Source: Paramacrobiotus metropolitanus (lineage: Eukaryota; Tardigrada; Eutardigrada; Parachela; Macrobiotidae). Taken from it: 64,000 nt of DNA. This document shows positions 44,912-54,437 of the stretch, in pieces. Position numbers and translations under genes: made by a program. The notes below the pieces were generated by a model that saw only the letters and a list, made by a program, of their open reading frames with translations, did not search any database and was not told where the DNA came from. The first letter of the stretch is position 1, and every line of letters starts with the position of its first letter. The stretch lies in NCBI RefSeq assembly GCF_019649055.1, contig NW_026570256.1, positions 992,001 to 1,056,000 of the forward strand, written 5' to 3'.

Positions 44912-46828
44912 ATGTCACAAGAAGATTACTGGGACATGCGAGAACTGCGAACGCAACATGAGAGAAAACGACTGGAAGAATTGGTTACCGGGAAAGAAGT
45001 TAAAAGGTCACCGAACCTTGCTCCAGTATTCAACGCAACTGAATACAAGAATGCACAAGCTGACCTGAATAACCCGCGAAACGCACCACCGAAAGATAAA
45101 CCGTCGAATTATGGAGAAAAAGTTCCCATACAAAAGCTGTCAAACGGCGGATTTGTCATAAAGCGCAATGAAAGGTCACAGGACTTAGCGCAAAATGAAC
45201 AGGAAGGAGGGTCAAATGAGATGGCGCAAATGCAACAGACTAGCGCTGTCGAAAGGTCACGGGACTTCTCACAAGCACTACAAAAGGATGCCAATGACAA
45301 GTCACCAGCCCGAACAGACGGGATGTCTTCGCAAATCGACCCGACGAAAACGAACAATGAAGTGTCTGCAAAGGTGATTGAATGGATGACCGAAAAGGGA
45401 TATGATATGGTAACATATGAAAGGTCACCAAATGAGATGAAAGACAGCGAAGCAGACGAATTGAAGCAAGCTGACCAAATAACAAGTGAAGTCATTGAGA
45501 AGCTGCGGGATAAACGAAATGAAAACCGCAAAGAGGAACTGATCCACGAGACGATAAATGAAGTGACTAAAGGTCACGGGGATAGCACAAAAGCAAATCC
45601 GCAAGTGCAGAATGTTGAAAAGGTCACCAGCGGTAAAATGGCTGCAGAGAAGCAAGCAGACAAGAAAAAACCGCAGAAATTCTACGATGTTCGAACTGAC
45701 GTGCCACACAGGATTGACAAGTTGAGGGAGATACTGAAAGGTCATAGTACTCCAGCGAAAGGACAAGTGCTTCCCGACATGGATCCGGGACCGGTATCTC
45801 TAATCCCTGTGAAATGCAAGATACACACATTGAAGATTCAAAACGGAAAATTACCCAAAAGAATTGAAGCGTACACTCATGAAGTGAAAGTGGGAGACAT
45901 AAAGGTCAACGCAATGTTGGACACCGGCGCTGAGACGTCGCTGATCAGCAAACCGTTTTGCGAAAAGAATGGACTTCATATGCTCCCATTGCCACCAGAC
46001 AGACTGGTGAAGATAAACGGAATTAGCGGAACGTCAGGATTCCTGGTGACGCACTACTGCGTAGCACCAGTGACCTTAAGGAAAAAGACTAGCGAACATT
46101 CATTCTACGTCCGACCGAAATGTGATGACGTCCAGGTGTTATTGGGATTTGACTTCTTGGAGAAGAAGTTTGTACTGATGGATAACGAAGGTGAAGAAGA
46201 GAAAGAAGATGACCCGAAACCAGTCGCCAAAGTTCAAGTCGGAAAGGTCACCGAACTTGTAAAACAGACGGGAAATGCTCAAACGGCTAATAAAACGCTA
46301 ATCCCAGTACCAGAGGCACCGGGAATCGAGCAGAAAAAGACGGTGCAAAAAGAATTGTCAACATTTGAACAGCTGAAAGTGATCCAGCAGGAAATTGAAA
46401 ATACATTAAACCGGACAATACTGACACAAAAGGGAAGAGAAAAGGTCATCCCAGTACCAGAGGCACCGGGAATGACGAGAATGCAGCAGAACGAAATTAC
46501 CCAACGAATAATCCCGGTACCAGAGGCACCGGAGAAGAAAAGTGAAAGTGGAAATGTTAAAAAAGCGAACGAGAGGAAAAAGGAACCGCTTGCGCCAGAC
46601 ACGGATGAGGCGATCATATTTCTCCCGGACGGGAGAAGTATGATCGCAGACAACTGCAAGCAAGGAGCCACAGAAAAAGAATGTGTTGACAAAGTTATCC
46701 CAGTACCAGAGGCACTGGGAACGAAAGATGAAAGGTCACCAGTTGAACTTGTGCCAGAGCTGGATCCGAAAACGTCAGCAAGACCTTTTTCGAACCACGA
46801 CCTGCTACCGAAAATGAAACCGAAGTAA
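44912..46828 (+). CDS. pol: Pol part 1: retropepsin-type aspartic protease
   Basis: 638 residues from the ATG at 44,912 (frame open from 44,888). A charged N-terminal region of about 300 residues precedes the protease: VNAMLDTGAETSLIS, catalytic Asp at residue 337, then the glycine-turn GFDFLEKKFVLMD region that corresponds to the second half of the fold. Retropepsins dimerise to process Gag and Gag-Pol. After the protease come four copies of the motif IPVPEAPG (46,302; 46,448; 46,511; 46,698), with a fifth in the next ORF (46,996). The frame is -1 relative to the linker ORF. A GGGAAAG heptamer at 44,990-44,996 with a 5-bp hairpin at 45,004-45,019 could move ribosomes from the extended linker frame into it, but only if the UAA at 44,811 is read through. 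Confidence 0.88.
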   Translation: MSQEDYWDMRELRTQHERKRLEELVTGKEVKRSPNLAPVFNATEYKNAQADLNNPRNAPPKDKPSNYGEKVPIQKLSNGGFVIKRNERSQDLAQNEQEGGSNEMAQMQQTSAVERSRDFSQALQKDANDKSPARTDGMSSQIDPTKTNNEVSAKVIEWMTEKGYDMVTYERSPNEMKDSEADELKQADQITSEVIEKLRDKRNENRKEELIHETINEVTKGHGDSTKANPQVQNVEKVTSGKMAAEKQADKKKPQKFYDVRTDVPHRIDKLREILKGHSTPAKGQVLPDMDPGPVSLIPVKCKIHTLKIQNGKLPKRIEAYTHEVKVGDIKVNAMLDTGAETSLISKPFCEKNGLHMLPLPPDRLVKINGISGTSGFLVTHYCVAPVTLRKKTSEHSFYVRPKCDDVQVLLGFDFLEKKFVLMDNEGEEEKEDDPKPVAKVQVGKVTELVKQTGNAQTANKTLIPVPEAPGIEQKKTVQKELSTFEQLKVIQQEIENTLNRTILTQKGREKVIPVPEAPGMTRMQQNEITQRIIPVPEAPEKKSESGNVKKANERKKEPLAPDTDEAIIFLPDGRSMIADNCKQGATEKECVDKVIPVPEALGTKDERSPVELVPELDPKTSARPFSNHDLLPKMKPK

Positions 46829-49800
46829 AAGGTTTGCAGAGAGTACCAGAGCGTACCCCGAATCTTTTCGAACCTCGATCTGCTACCGGAAATGACGAAA
46901 GGTCACCAACACTTGAAGAGATAGCTGCCACACAGAAAGAAGCGACAGCTGCAGCGAAACAATCGCTTGTGCCTGGCATGGAGTGGGCAAAGCCTATCCC
47001 AGTACCAGAGGCACTGGGAATAAAGACGGCCAAAGTCGGGAAGGATAAAAAGAGTGAAAGGTTGCGGATATTGAAACGAATAGCCGAAGAAGAACAGATG
47101 TTCGCGAGCGAAATCCGCAACAAAGCGCTTGAACAGTTGAAAGGTCACCAACTGAACAATGAAACAGAGATTATTGAAATATCCTCCGACGAAGCGAGTA
47201 TAACAGAAATCGAATGTGAGCAGAAAGCCACAACACAGGAGAAGGAGATCATCAAACCGCAAACGAATCGGAGGATATTAACTCCAGAAGAACGAAGGGG
47301 GAGCTGCGGACACGGTTACTACGAGGACCCGTGTAGAGTGCAACCACAATGGGAATGCACTGAATGTTGCCAAGATGCCTCCCAAGATGACCTTTCAGAA
47401 TGGCCGAGATGTAACGCTGCAATAGCAGATCTTAAAGGTCAAGTCCAAAAAGAAGTGAAAAGCATCATGCGGACAAATGAAATGTGGAAACCACACATTG
47501 AACGGTACCATTGGAACAGATACCGGACTTGGTTGTCATGTGTGAAAAATTTCATTACGGGGAGAGGAAAATGGCTAAACCATTGGCAGCAACGTGCGGA
47601 TAACGGAATCCAAGATCCCTTTGACCCGGTAAAAACGGAACGGAAACTCGAAAGAGAGATTGACGTAATGAACGAAGAAGTACAGCTATGGGAAGAAGCG
47701 AGAATAGAACTGTTCTGGGACTTTCGCATAAATCATATGTACAAAGGTCAAGGGAGAACAGTCATATTCCCAACAGGACTCGGTACACCGGTTTATGAAT
47801 CGGTGGTGGTATTCTGTAAAGCACTCAAAGATGATAACTGGCAGATATTCGACAAATACTGGAGGAAATTCGAAACGGAGATCCCAATATTCGACGCAAA
47901 GGAGATGCGCGAATTGCAAGTAACCCGGAAAAGAAGGTTACCGGGATTAATGGAGAAGAAAAAGGTGACCTTTGCACCAGATCCAGATGGAGTCGACTAC
48001 CCAGAACGAGGTGGTGATACTTGGTACATGTACGAAACGATTCCGAGTGATGACTGGGTCACTGAAGAGCTGATGGCAAATTGTGTCTTTGTCGGTCCCA
48101 AACGGCCTAAAGGTTACGAGACGGTCCGACAGGATGAAGTTGATAAAGAGACTATGAAAGAAGCGGAGAAGGAAGAAACAGCTAAAGAGACAGCTGAAGG
48201 AGGATCGAAAGAGACGGAAGAAAGTCCAAAATCAGCCTTCGACATTGCACAGATGTTAACGGACAGAGGAGAAATGTGGAAGAAGTTCAAAGAGGAAGTT
48301 GAAAGGATATCGAATGAACAGCAAAACCCAGTAACAGAAGCAAAAAACGGGGAAAGGTCACTCGATAACGGTGAGGAATGCCCGCCGGTCGAGTCGACCG
48401 AAAAGCCATTAATGAGCCTTAAAAAGATTGACGATTTGGAAAGGTCAAAGCAGGCAGAAGAAAGGTCAAACTCTGATCAGTCGGAAAGGTCATCAACGAG
48501 AATCCGGGTAGCAAGGAGTCACCCAAGAGTCGCTGCACGAAATGGAAGAAAAGCAAAGGAAACGGACAAACCTCTGCTCAAAAATTTAAAAACGAAAAAA
48601 CTTAGTGATTCACGAGAAAATGAAAGTGACCTTTCATCAGACGATGAAGGAGTTGATGAGCGTCCACTTGAAAAGGCTGACAAAGGTCAAGCCGCTGCAC
48701 AAGAATATGAGAGCAGCGATTCTGACTCGGAATGGACGAGTTCAAGCGATAACTCAACGACTTCAGAAGATTCGGGTGTAAGTGACCTTTCAGAACAAGA
48801 GGACTTACTAGATTTGGATGAAGACGACGAGGTGGATGAAGAAAAAGAAAAGGATATTAAAGTCAGAAGATTGAAAGTGGAAAAGGCTAGAATGTCGAAG
48901 GATGTGATCAAAGTCTACAGTGATCAAAGAATCAAATTGAAACCGTCAAACTGCACACGGGTAAAGGTCAAGATGGGAAAATATGCACCGGCTCAGAGCA
49001 AGTTGATGTTTACACCGGTCCCACAAGTGGAAACTGAAGTGCAACCGTTGGCAGGAGTGACGGATCACAGGGGAAAATACTTTGAAATCGTCATTGCGAA
49101 TCACAGTAGCAAATACCGAGTCGTGAAGAAAAATCAGCTTCTCGGATACGTTGAACCGTACGAACATATGGAAAATGTAAAGGTCAACGCTGGGACAGTA
49201 AAGAACGTGCTCGAAGACCCAGAGGTGGATGACACGACGAAAGCGGAACTGACAAAAATAATTGGAAATCTGAAATTAGGACCTGACCTAACTGAGGAAC
49301 AAAAGAACGACGTGTACAACGCGTTCTGGGAATTCTGGAAAGTCTTACCGACGTCAAAGAAACCGTACGGAGATGTGAAAGGGTCACTCACGTTATCGAT
49401 ACGGGAGACGCGAAACCAGTCAAATGTAACCCGGCCAGAACGAGTTGGACAGGCCGTGAATTCATTAACAAAGCATATAGAAGAGATGTTGGCACAAGAT
49501 GTGATCGAACCGTCAGACGCCGAGTGGAGCTTTCCAGTCGTGCTGGCTGTGAAAAAGAACGGCGACGGAACGATGGGAACAAGATTTTGCGTCAACTACA
49601 TTATGCTGAATAAGTTGACGAGGAAGAATAACTACCCGTTACCGAATCCGGACGAGTTGCTTGATGCGTGTGCAGGCAACAAATACTATGGAAAAATGGA
49701 CTTACAAAGTGGATTCTGGCAGATCCCAATGGATCCAGCGTCAATCAACAAGACGACCTTTGTAACGCAAGACGGAATGTATCGATTTAAAAGAATGCCA

Positions 49801-50934
49801 TTTGGAGTTTGTAATGGACCAGCAACATTCCAATTGTGTATGGATAAAGTACTGTCGAAAGCGAAAAGAAAGGGTTGCGTTTTCGGGTACATTGACGACG
49901 TGATTTTCGCCGGAAAAACTTGGGCGATCTTCATGCAGAATTTGAGAAACGTCTTAATGAGTTTAGTCGAAGCGGGATTCACGATCAAACCGACCAAATG
50001 CGAATTCGGAATGAGACAAATGGGATTCCTGGGACATATCCTTAGTGAAGATGGAATTCGAATGGATCCTGAAAAGGTCACCGCAGTATCCGAATTCAAA
50101 CGACCTCAAACTGAACGACAATTAAGGTCATTCCTGGGACTGGCGAACTATTACCGCAAGTTCATAATGGGATATGCACAAAAGACTTGCCATTTGTACG
50201 AACTGTTGAGACAAGATAAACAAGTGAAGAAGGACTGGACAAAGGTGCACGAAGAGGAATTCAACAGTCTGAAACAACTGTTATGCGAAGGTCCAGTATT
50301 GGCGAAATTTGACCCGGCAAAGCCGACCGTTATTGAATGTGACGCGAGTAAAGAGGTAATCGGAGCGGTATTATCTCAAGATGGCCACCCGATCGCATAT
50401 GCGAGTCGCGTGTTACATGGAGCTGAAAGAAATTACGGCGTAACGGAATGGGAATGTCTGGCGGTAGTGTTTGCTGTCAGAAAATTCAAGCCGTTTATTG
50501 ATTATGCGGAATTCACCGTAAGAACGGATCACCAGGCGCTGACCAACCTATTGAGGTCGGAAACGAATAAAGTTGGAATGAACCCGCGCCTGACGAGATG
50601 GGCGATGGCATTACAAGGTCATCAGTTCAAAATTGAATATAAACCGGGAAAATACTGCGACAATGCGGATGCGTTATCGAGAGCACCAATCGAAGGTCCG
50701 ACGTGTCAGGAAGAGGAATTTGATGAGATCCCGAACTTCGAGGATTATAAGAAGGAATTTGACACAAAAGAACCAGCAATTGAAATTGGTCAGTTGTTCT
50801 TACAGATGGCGGAACAACGAGAAAAACGATTAAAGGTCACCTCAGCTACGGCAAACGAGTCGGCTGAAACGGAAGCAAAAGTGAACCGGGTAAAAAGTTG
50901 GTTGCCCACCGTGAGTGACCTAAAGGTCACCTGA
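46747..50934 (+). CDS. pol: Pol part 2: reverse transcriptase and RNase H
   Basis: Open from 46,747, overlapping the protease ORF by 82 nt in frame -1, with no ATG until about 46,978, so it is probably reached by frameshifting. Numbering from 46,834: a long charged region (1-850) with acidic segments; RT at about 885-1075 (DVIEPSDAEWSFPVVLAVKK, YYGKMDLQSGFWQIPM, FKRMPFGVCNGPATF, YIDD at 1019-1022, GFLGHILSEDG); thumb/connection; RNase H at about 1165-1285 with Asp1170 (ECDAS), Glu1207 (EWECLAVV), Asp1232 (RTDHQAL) and Asp1279 (NADALSR), all four catalytic carboxylates present. The enzyme should be active. The motif FGVCNG with YIDD is a small variation on the usual Ty3 FGLxNA/YLDD. It ends at UGA 50,932, followed by CUU. 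Confidence 0.96.
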   Translation, partial: TCARAGSENVSKTFFEPRPATENETEVKGLQRVPERTPNLFEPRSATGNDERSPTLEEIAATQKEATAAAKQSLVPGMEWAKPIPVPEALGIKTAKVGKDKKSERLRILKRIAEEEQMFASEIRNKALEQLKGHQLNNETEIIEISSDEASITEIECEQKATTQEKEIIKPQTNRRILTPEERRGSCGHGYYEDPCRVQPQWECTECCQDASQDDLSEWPRCNAAIADLKGQVQKEVKSIMRTNEMWKPHIERYHWNRYRTWLSCVKNFITGRGKWLNHWQQRADNGIQDPFDPVKTERKLEREIDVMNEEVQLWEEARIELFWDFRINHMYKGQGRTVIFPTGLGTPVYESVVVFCKALKDDNWQIFDKYWRKFETEIPIFDAKEMRELQVTRKRRLPGLMEKKKVTFAPDPDGVDYPERGGDTWYMYETIPSDDWVTEELMANCVFVGPKRPKGYETVRQDEVDKETMKEAEKEETAKETAEGGSKETEESPKSAFDIAQMLTDRGEMWKKFKEEVERISNEQQNPVTEAKNGERSLDNGEECPPVESTEKPLMSLKKIDDLERSKQAEERSNSDQSERSSTRIRVARSHPRVAARNGRKAKETDKPLLKNLKTKKLSDSRENESDLSSDDEGVDERPLEKADKGQAAAQEYESSDSDSEWTSSSDNSTTSEDSGVSDLSEQEDLLDLDEDDEVDEEKEKDIKVRRLKVEKARMSKDVIKVYSDQRIKLKPSNCTRVKVKMGKYAPAQSKLMFTPVPQVETEVQPLAGVTDHRGKYFEIVIANHSSKYRVVKKNQLLGYVEPYEHMENVKVNAGTVKNVLEDPEVDDTTKAELTKIIGNLKLGPDLTEEQKNDVYNAFWEFWKVLPTSKKPYGDVKGSLTLSIRETRNQSNVTRPERVGQAVNSLTKHIEEMLAQDVIEPSDAEWSFPVVLAVKKNGDGTMGTRFCVNYIMLNKLTRKNNYPLPNPDELLDACAGNKYYGKMDLQSGFWQIPMDPASINKTTFVTQDGMYRFKRMPFGVCNGPATFQLCMDKVLSKAKRKGCVFGYIDDVIFAGKTWAIFMQNLRNVLMSLVEAGFTIKPTKCEFGMRQMGFLGHILSEDGIRMDPEKVTAVSEFKRPQTERQLRSFLGLANYYRKFIMGYAQKTCHLYELLRQDKQVKKDWTKVHEEEFNSLKQLLCEGPVLAKFDPAKPTVIECDASKEVIGAVLSQDGHPIAYASRVLHGAERNYGVTEWECLAVVFAVRKFKPFIDYAEFTVRTDHQALTNLLRSETNKVGMNPRLTRWAMALQGHQFKIEYKPGKYCDNADALSRAPIEGPTCQEEEFDEIPNFEDYKKEFDTKEPAIEIGQLFLQMAEQREKRLKVTSATANESAETEAKVNRVKSWLPTVSDLKVT

Positions 50935-51086
50935 CTTGAAGTGGAACCAGAACCTCAAAATGGAAAGGTCACCGGACTTAACGCGGAATTCGGAGATCAA
51001 AATGGAAAGGTCACCGGACTTGACGAAACGGTGGAAAGTCGGAATGACCTTTGGGAAAAGGACAAAGTGACACAAGCGCTGAATGA

Positions 51087-53036
51087 GTGTCCGATCAAGT
51101 TGTTGAGATTCCCAAAACAGACAAAAAGAGGTACAAACCGTTACCGCGGTGCAAGGTCATCAAGGATTGGAACGAACTCAGTACGGCAACAGTCCGCATT
51201 GTTAACATTCAAGGTGACGAGGAGGAAGAAGATGACTCGAACTTGCAGTTGCGGAATAAACAGCTGAAGGATCCCCATCTGGCGATGATAATAGATGAAT
51301 TGGAACATCTACCAGATGCCGAAACGCGATCGAAATTTGAAGTTCATTACCAGTTATGGAATGGCATACTGTACCGAGTAAAGGATAAAAATGGAAAACT
51401 TGAAAGGACATATGTGGTACCGTTGTCAATGCGAAGAGCGATAATCCACGCATTGCACGATGAGAGAGCAGCGGGACATTTGGGATTCGAGAAGACATTG
51501 ACAGCAATCCGATTGAGATATTATTGGGATCGAATGAGTACCGATGTAAAGAATTATATAACTGCCTGTCAAGGATGTCAGTTTCGTAAGACACCGAGGA
51601 AATGCCCACCCGGGAAATTGCAAGAGATTAAAGTGGGACATCCGTTCTTCCGAGTTTACGCGGATCTGAAAGGACCGTTGTTACCAACGAAGAAACGCGG
51701 ATATAAGTATATAGCAGTATTCATCGACCAGCTGACGAAATACGTGATAGCAGTACCAATGAAGACAGCAACGGCGAAAGAGTTTGCAAAAGTGTTTGTC
51801 AAGCACGTGATACTGGTGCACGGAGCACCGCACATCCTACATACGGATCGTGGACGACACTTTACAGCTGAAGTATTGGCAAAGGTCACCAATGTGTTTA
51901 AGATCAAACACACATTCGGAACAGCATATCATCCAGAAGGTCAAGGCCAAGTTGAAAGACAGATGCAAACTATTGCGGATGGCTTGGCGCAATACTTGAA
52001 AGCGGGGAATGAAAGAAAGTTCAATAAGTACCTCCCATATGTCATTTCGGCGATGAACAGAGTCGTACACGCCACGACCGGATATTCAGCATATTATATG
52101 CTGCACGGCAGAGAAATGACAATGCCGGAAGACGTGGTCACAAAAACGAATATACCCGATGATTATGGAACTCCAGACGAATGGGTAGAGACCATGAAGA
52201 AGAATTTGACCTTTGCCGAAGAAGTGGCGAGATGTAACATCAAAGATGCGTACGAAAAGAACGCGGAAATCTATAACAAGAAGAAATCGGAACCGAACTT
52301 CAAAGTCGGCGACCTTGTGTTGATACGACTTCCAAAGGATACGAAACAAGGAAAGAAAGAGAACCAATCGGACTTCAAATCGAAATATGACAAGGTATGG
52401 AAGATCATTAGCTTCCCGCGAGCAAACGAAGCGGAGGTTATTGAACAAAACCCAAAGAAAGGAGCGGACTTGAAGGTGGTCTCGATCGATCGCTTGAAGT
52501 TATGGCACCCGCCATTGCCGGATGAAGACGCAGAGCTTAAGCCCCAAAAAGAGACTCCTTTCGAACCACCTCCCCTACCCGAAACGGATGAAGCTCGGAT
52601 GAACAAGAGTGAAAGCGAAGATAAACCAATAAAGAAAAGAGGAAGAAAAAGGAAAGAAGATAAGGATTTTGAAACAGCAGTTACAATCAAGTTGAACGCA
52701 GAAGCTGGGAATTTGGCAGAAAGGTCACCAGGAACTGAAGATGAAGTAGCCAAACGCGCTTCGCAAAAAGAACTCGAACCGAACCAAGATCCTTTTTTCG
52801 AACCACGCACCGCTACCGGAGACAAAGATGACCTTTCGAAACAGCGAACTGGCGCCGAGATATCAGAGCGCGATTCGAATTTTTTCGAACCACGCACTGC
52901 TACCGGCAATGAGAATGACCTCATAAAAAAGATAAAGGAGGAGATAGAAGCGGTCAAATCAAAAGCTGAACAATTGGGCCGCGATATAGCGAAAGTCATT
53001 GAGGAGAGAAAGGTTAAACAGAAGAAAAGAAATTAA
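51087..53036 (+). CDS. pol: Pol part 3: integrase
   Basis: Open from 51,087 right after a stop in the same frame, without an ATG nearby; -1 relative to the RT frame, which stays open (past UGA 50,932) to 51,267. A heptamer CCCAAAA at 51,111-51,117 is phased C CCA AAA in the RT frame and could be the shift site. Domains: HHCC zinc-binding module (HDERAAGHLGF ... CQGCQFRK, residues about 115-165); DDE core with Asp193 (VYADLKG), Asp254 (HTDRGRHF) and Glu290 (GQGQVERQ), 35 residues between the last two as in the canonical D,D35E core. A C-terminal SH3-like region (VGDLVLIRLPK to VSIDRLKLWHP) follows. There is no chromodomain. The tail is acidic/basic low complexity with two copies of FFEPRTATG. 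Confidence 0.95.
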   Translation: MSDQVVEIPKTDKKRYKPLPRCKVIKDWNELSTATVRIVNIQGDEEEEDDSNLQLRNKQLKDPHLAMIIDELEHLPDAETRSKFEVHYQLWNGILYRVKDKNGKLERTYVVPLSMRRAIIHALHDERAAGHLGFEKTLTAIRLRYYWDRMSTDVKNYITACQGCQFRKTPRKCPPGKLQEIKVGHPFFRVYADLKGPLLPTKKRGYKYIAVFIDQLTKYVIAVPMKTATAKEFAKVFVKHVILVHGAPHILHTDRGRHFTAEVLAKVTNVFKIKHTFGTAYHPEGQGQVERQMQTIADGLAQYLKAGNERKFNKYLPYVISAMNRVVHATTGYSAYYMLHGREMTMPEDVVTKTNIPDDYGTPDEWVETMKKNLTFAEEVARCNIKDAYEKNAEIYNKKKSEPNFKVGDLVLIRLPKDTKQGKKENQSDFKSKYDKVWKIISFPRANEAEVIEQNPKKGADLKVVSIDRLKLWHPPLPDEDAELKPQKETPFEPPPLPETDEARMNKSESEDKPIKKRGRKRKEDKDFETAVTIKLNAEAGNLAERSPGTEDEVAKRASQKELEPNQDPFFEPRTATGDKDDLSKQRTGAEISERDSNFFEPRTATGNENDLIKKIKEEIEAVKSKAEQLGRDIAKVIEERKVKQKKRN

Positions 53037-53255
53037 CTCCTACAGAATTGCTGACCCAGAAAGGTGAAGTGGAAGATGCGGCCGACAAAGAACTCCTTGA
53101 TCGGATAACTAAAGGACGCAGAGAAAATTAACCCACATAAATACGAATAAGGGGTTTACCTCACTTAAAATAGGAGTTGGGAAGGTGTAAAAAGGTCACC
53201 ACCGTTAAAAAGCTAACCAGTGTTGTTTCATTGTTACAGAAGGTAAGCTCAGTTA

Positions 53256-54317
53256 ATGGACAGATTGGAACGACAGAATTCAGAGATTTCGGATTCGGAA
53301 AGTATCGGAAACCCATTAAAGACATCGACTCCAAAGAGAATGGAAGGCGAATATGAGTATGACACCTCATATGGTGAAGGGTCGACGTCGTCAGTTGGAA
53401 CGGCACAGAACGAACCAGGCATAGGAGGTTATTACGGCGGCCCGGGGTATTATGTGTATAACGATCCAGGACAGCCAACGAATTATCAAGACACGGTTAA
53501 CTGGGTGCACCACGGCTTATCTGCCGGAACCCAGTATTCGGGACAAATAACGAGCGCCCCTTATCAATCGCATCCGGGATCGTATACCCCACTGATGGGA
53601 CCACCGCAAGTGATGGGATCGGCAAGAATGTTGATGCCGCCACCGCAACAGACTACACCGAGCCGATTTATGGGACACGGAGGATTTGGCGGAATGTTAG
53701 CGACTCCAGTGCAGTCACAAAGGGCGTCGCCGATCTTGCCACCCTTCCCGGAAACAGGAGGTTTGTCACTATCGGACATTGGAGCACCGCGTTTGAGGAC
53801 GCCACAGCAATTGGGAGCGCAAAGACCTCATCGGAACTCGCCACAAAAAGGAGGGAGGCGAGGAGGAAACCGGTTCGATTCACCACGACTGCGAGGCGTA
53901 CTGCCGTCGCTGGGCCCAAATTTGGAGCAGGTCGGACCAGATGGTCTACGGGCAACGCCCCCGGGTGAACCAACGGTGCATGATAATTCACCGCACCTTC
54001 CGCTAGATATGAAAGACGATGATGCGCGATTAAACGTGATAGTGAGCACCGAAGAAGGATTGACAGCGGCTGATACAGCGGCCATCCAGGATTTCAACCG
54101 TATGTGCCGGGATCTTTATAGAATCCATATGCGAGTCGAGGACGAACATGCATTCTATGGAAGATTAATGAGCCTGGATGCGATCATTGAAGCAGTCCAT
54201 ATCGCGATGAAGGAAAAAACTAAAGTCATCGAAGTCAAACGTAAAGAGTTGGCGATCAGAATCGCCTCGATGAAACAGTACCATCCGGCCTTAACCAACA
54301 GAAATGGCCGCCGATGA
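53256..54317 (+). CDS. Accessory ORF A, disordered with a C-terminal helix
   Basis: 353 residues from an ATG at 53,256, 220 nt after integrase. The first two thirds are disordered and rich in Gly, Pro, Tyr and Gln (GGYYGGPGYYVYND, PPPQQTTPSRFMGHGG). The last 90 residues form a likely helical domain (DTAAIQDFNRMCRDLYRIHM ... MKEKTKVIEVKRKELAIR). It contains no AAAGGTCA motif, unlike most other parts of the element; one copy lies just upstream at 53,193. Not recognisable as env: no signal peptide or membrane segment. Function unknown. Confidence 0.75.
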   Translation: MDRLERQNSEISDSESIGNPLKTSTPKRMEGEYEYDTSYGEGSTSSVGTAQNEPGIGGYYGGPGYYVYNDPGQPTNYQDTVNWVHHGLSAGTQYSGQITSAPYQSHPGSYTPLMGPPQVMGSARMLMPPPQQTTPSRFMGHGGFGGMLATPVQSQRASPILPPFPETGGLSLSDIGAPRLRTPQQLGAQRPHRNSPQKGGRRGGNRFDSPRLRGVLPSLGPNLEQVGPDGLRATPPGEPTVHDNSPHLPLDMKDDDARLNVIVSTEEGLTAADTAAIQDFNRMCRDLYRIHMRVEDEHAFYGRLMSLDAIIEAVHIAMKEKTKVIEVKRKELAIRIASMKQYHPALTNRNGRR

Positions 54318-54437
54318 TCGAGAAGATACAGATATTCCTTAAGACGATTCCTAAAGAAAGGGGACACCTGACAAGCAGCGTGGCGGGGCCCATCACAGGC
54401 ATTAGTTCGAAGCACCCGTAGAGGAGATGTCGGATAG

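Noticed and set aside
52271-52999. Long minus-strand ORF opposite integrase, and similar antisense ORFs at 40,248-40,928 and 54,155-54,919
   Set aside because: Antisense shadows of charged low-complexity coding sequence; no independent motifs.
51087-53036. Chromodomain at the integrase C-terminus
   Set aside because: The tail after the SH3-like region is low-complexity charged sequence without the aromatic cage pattern.
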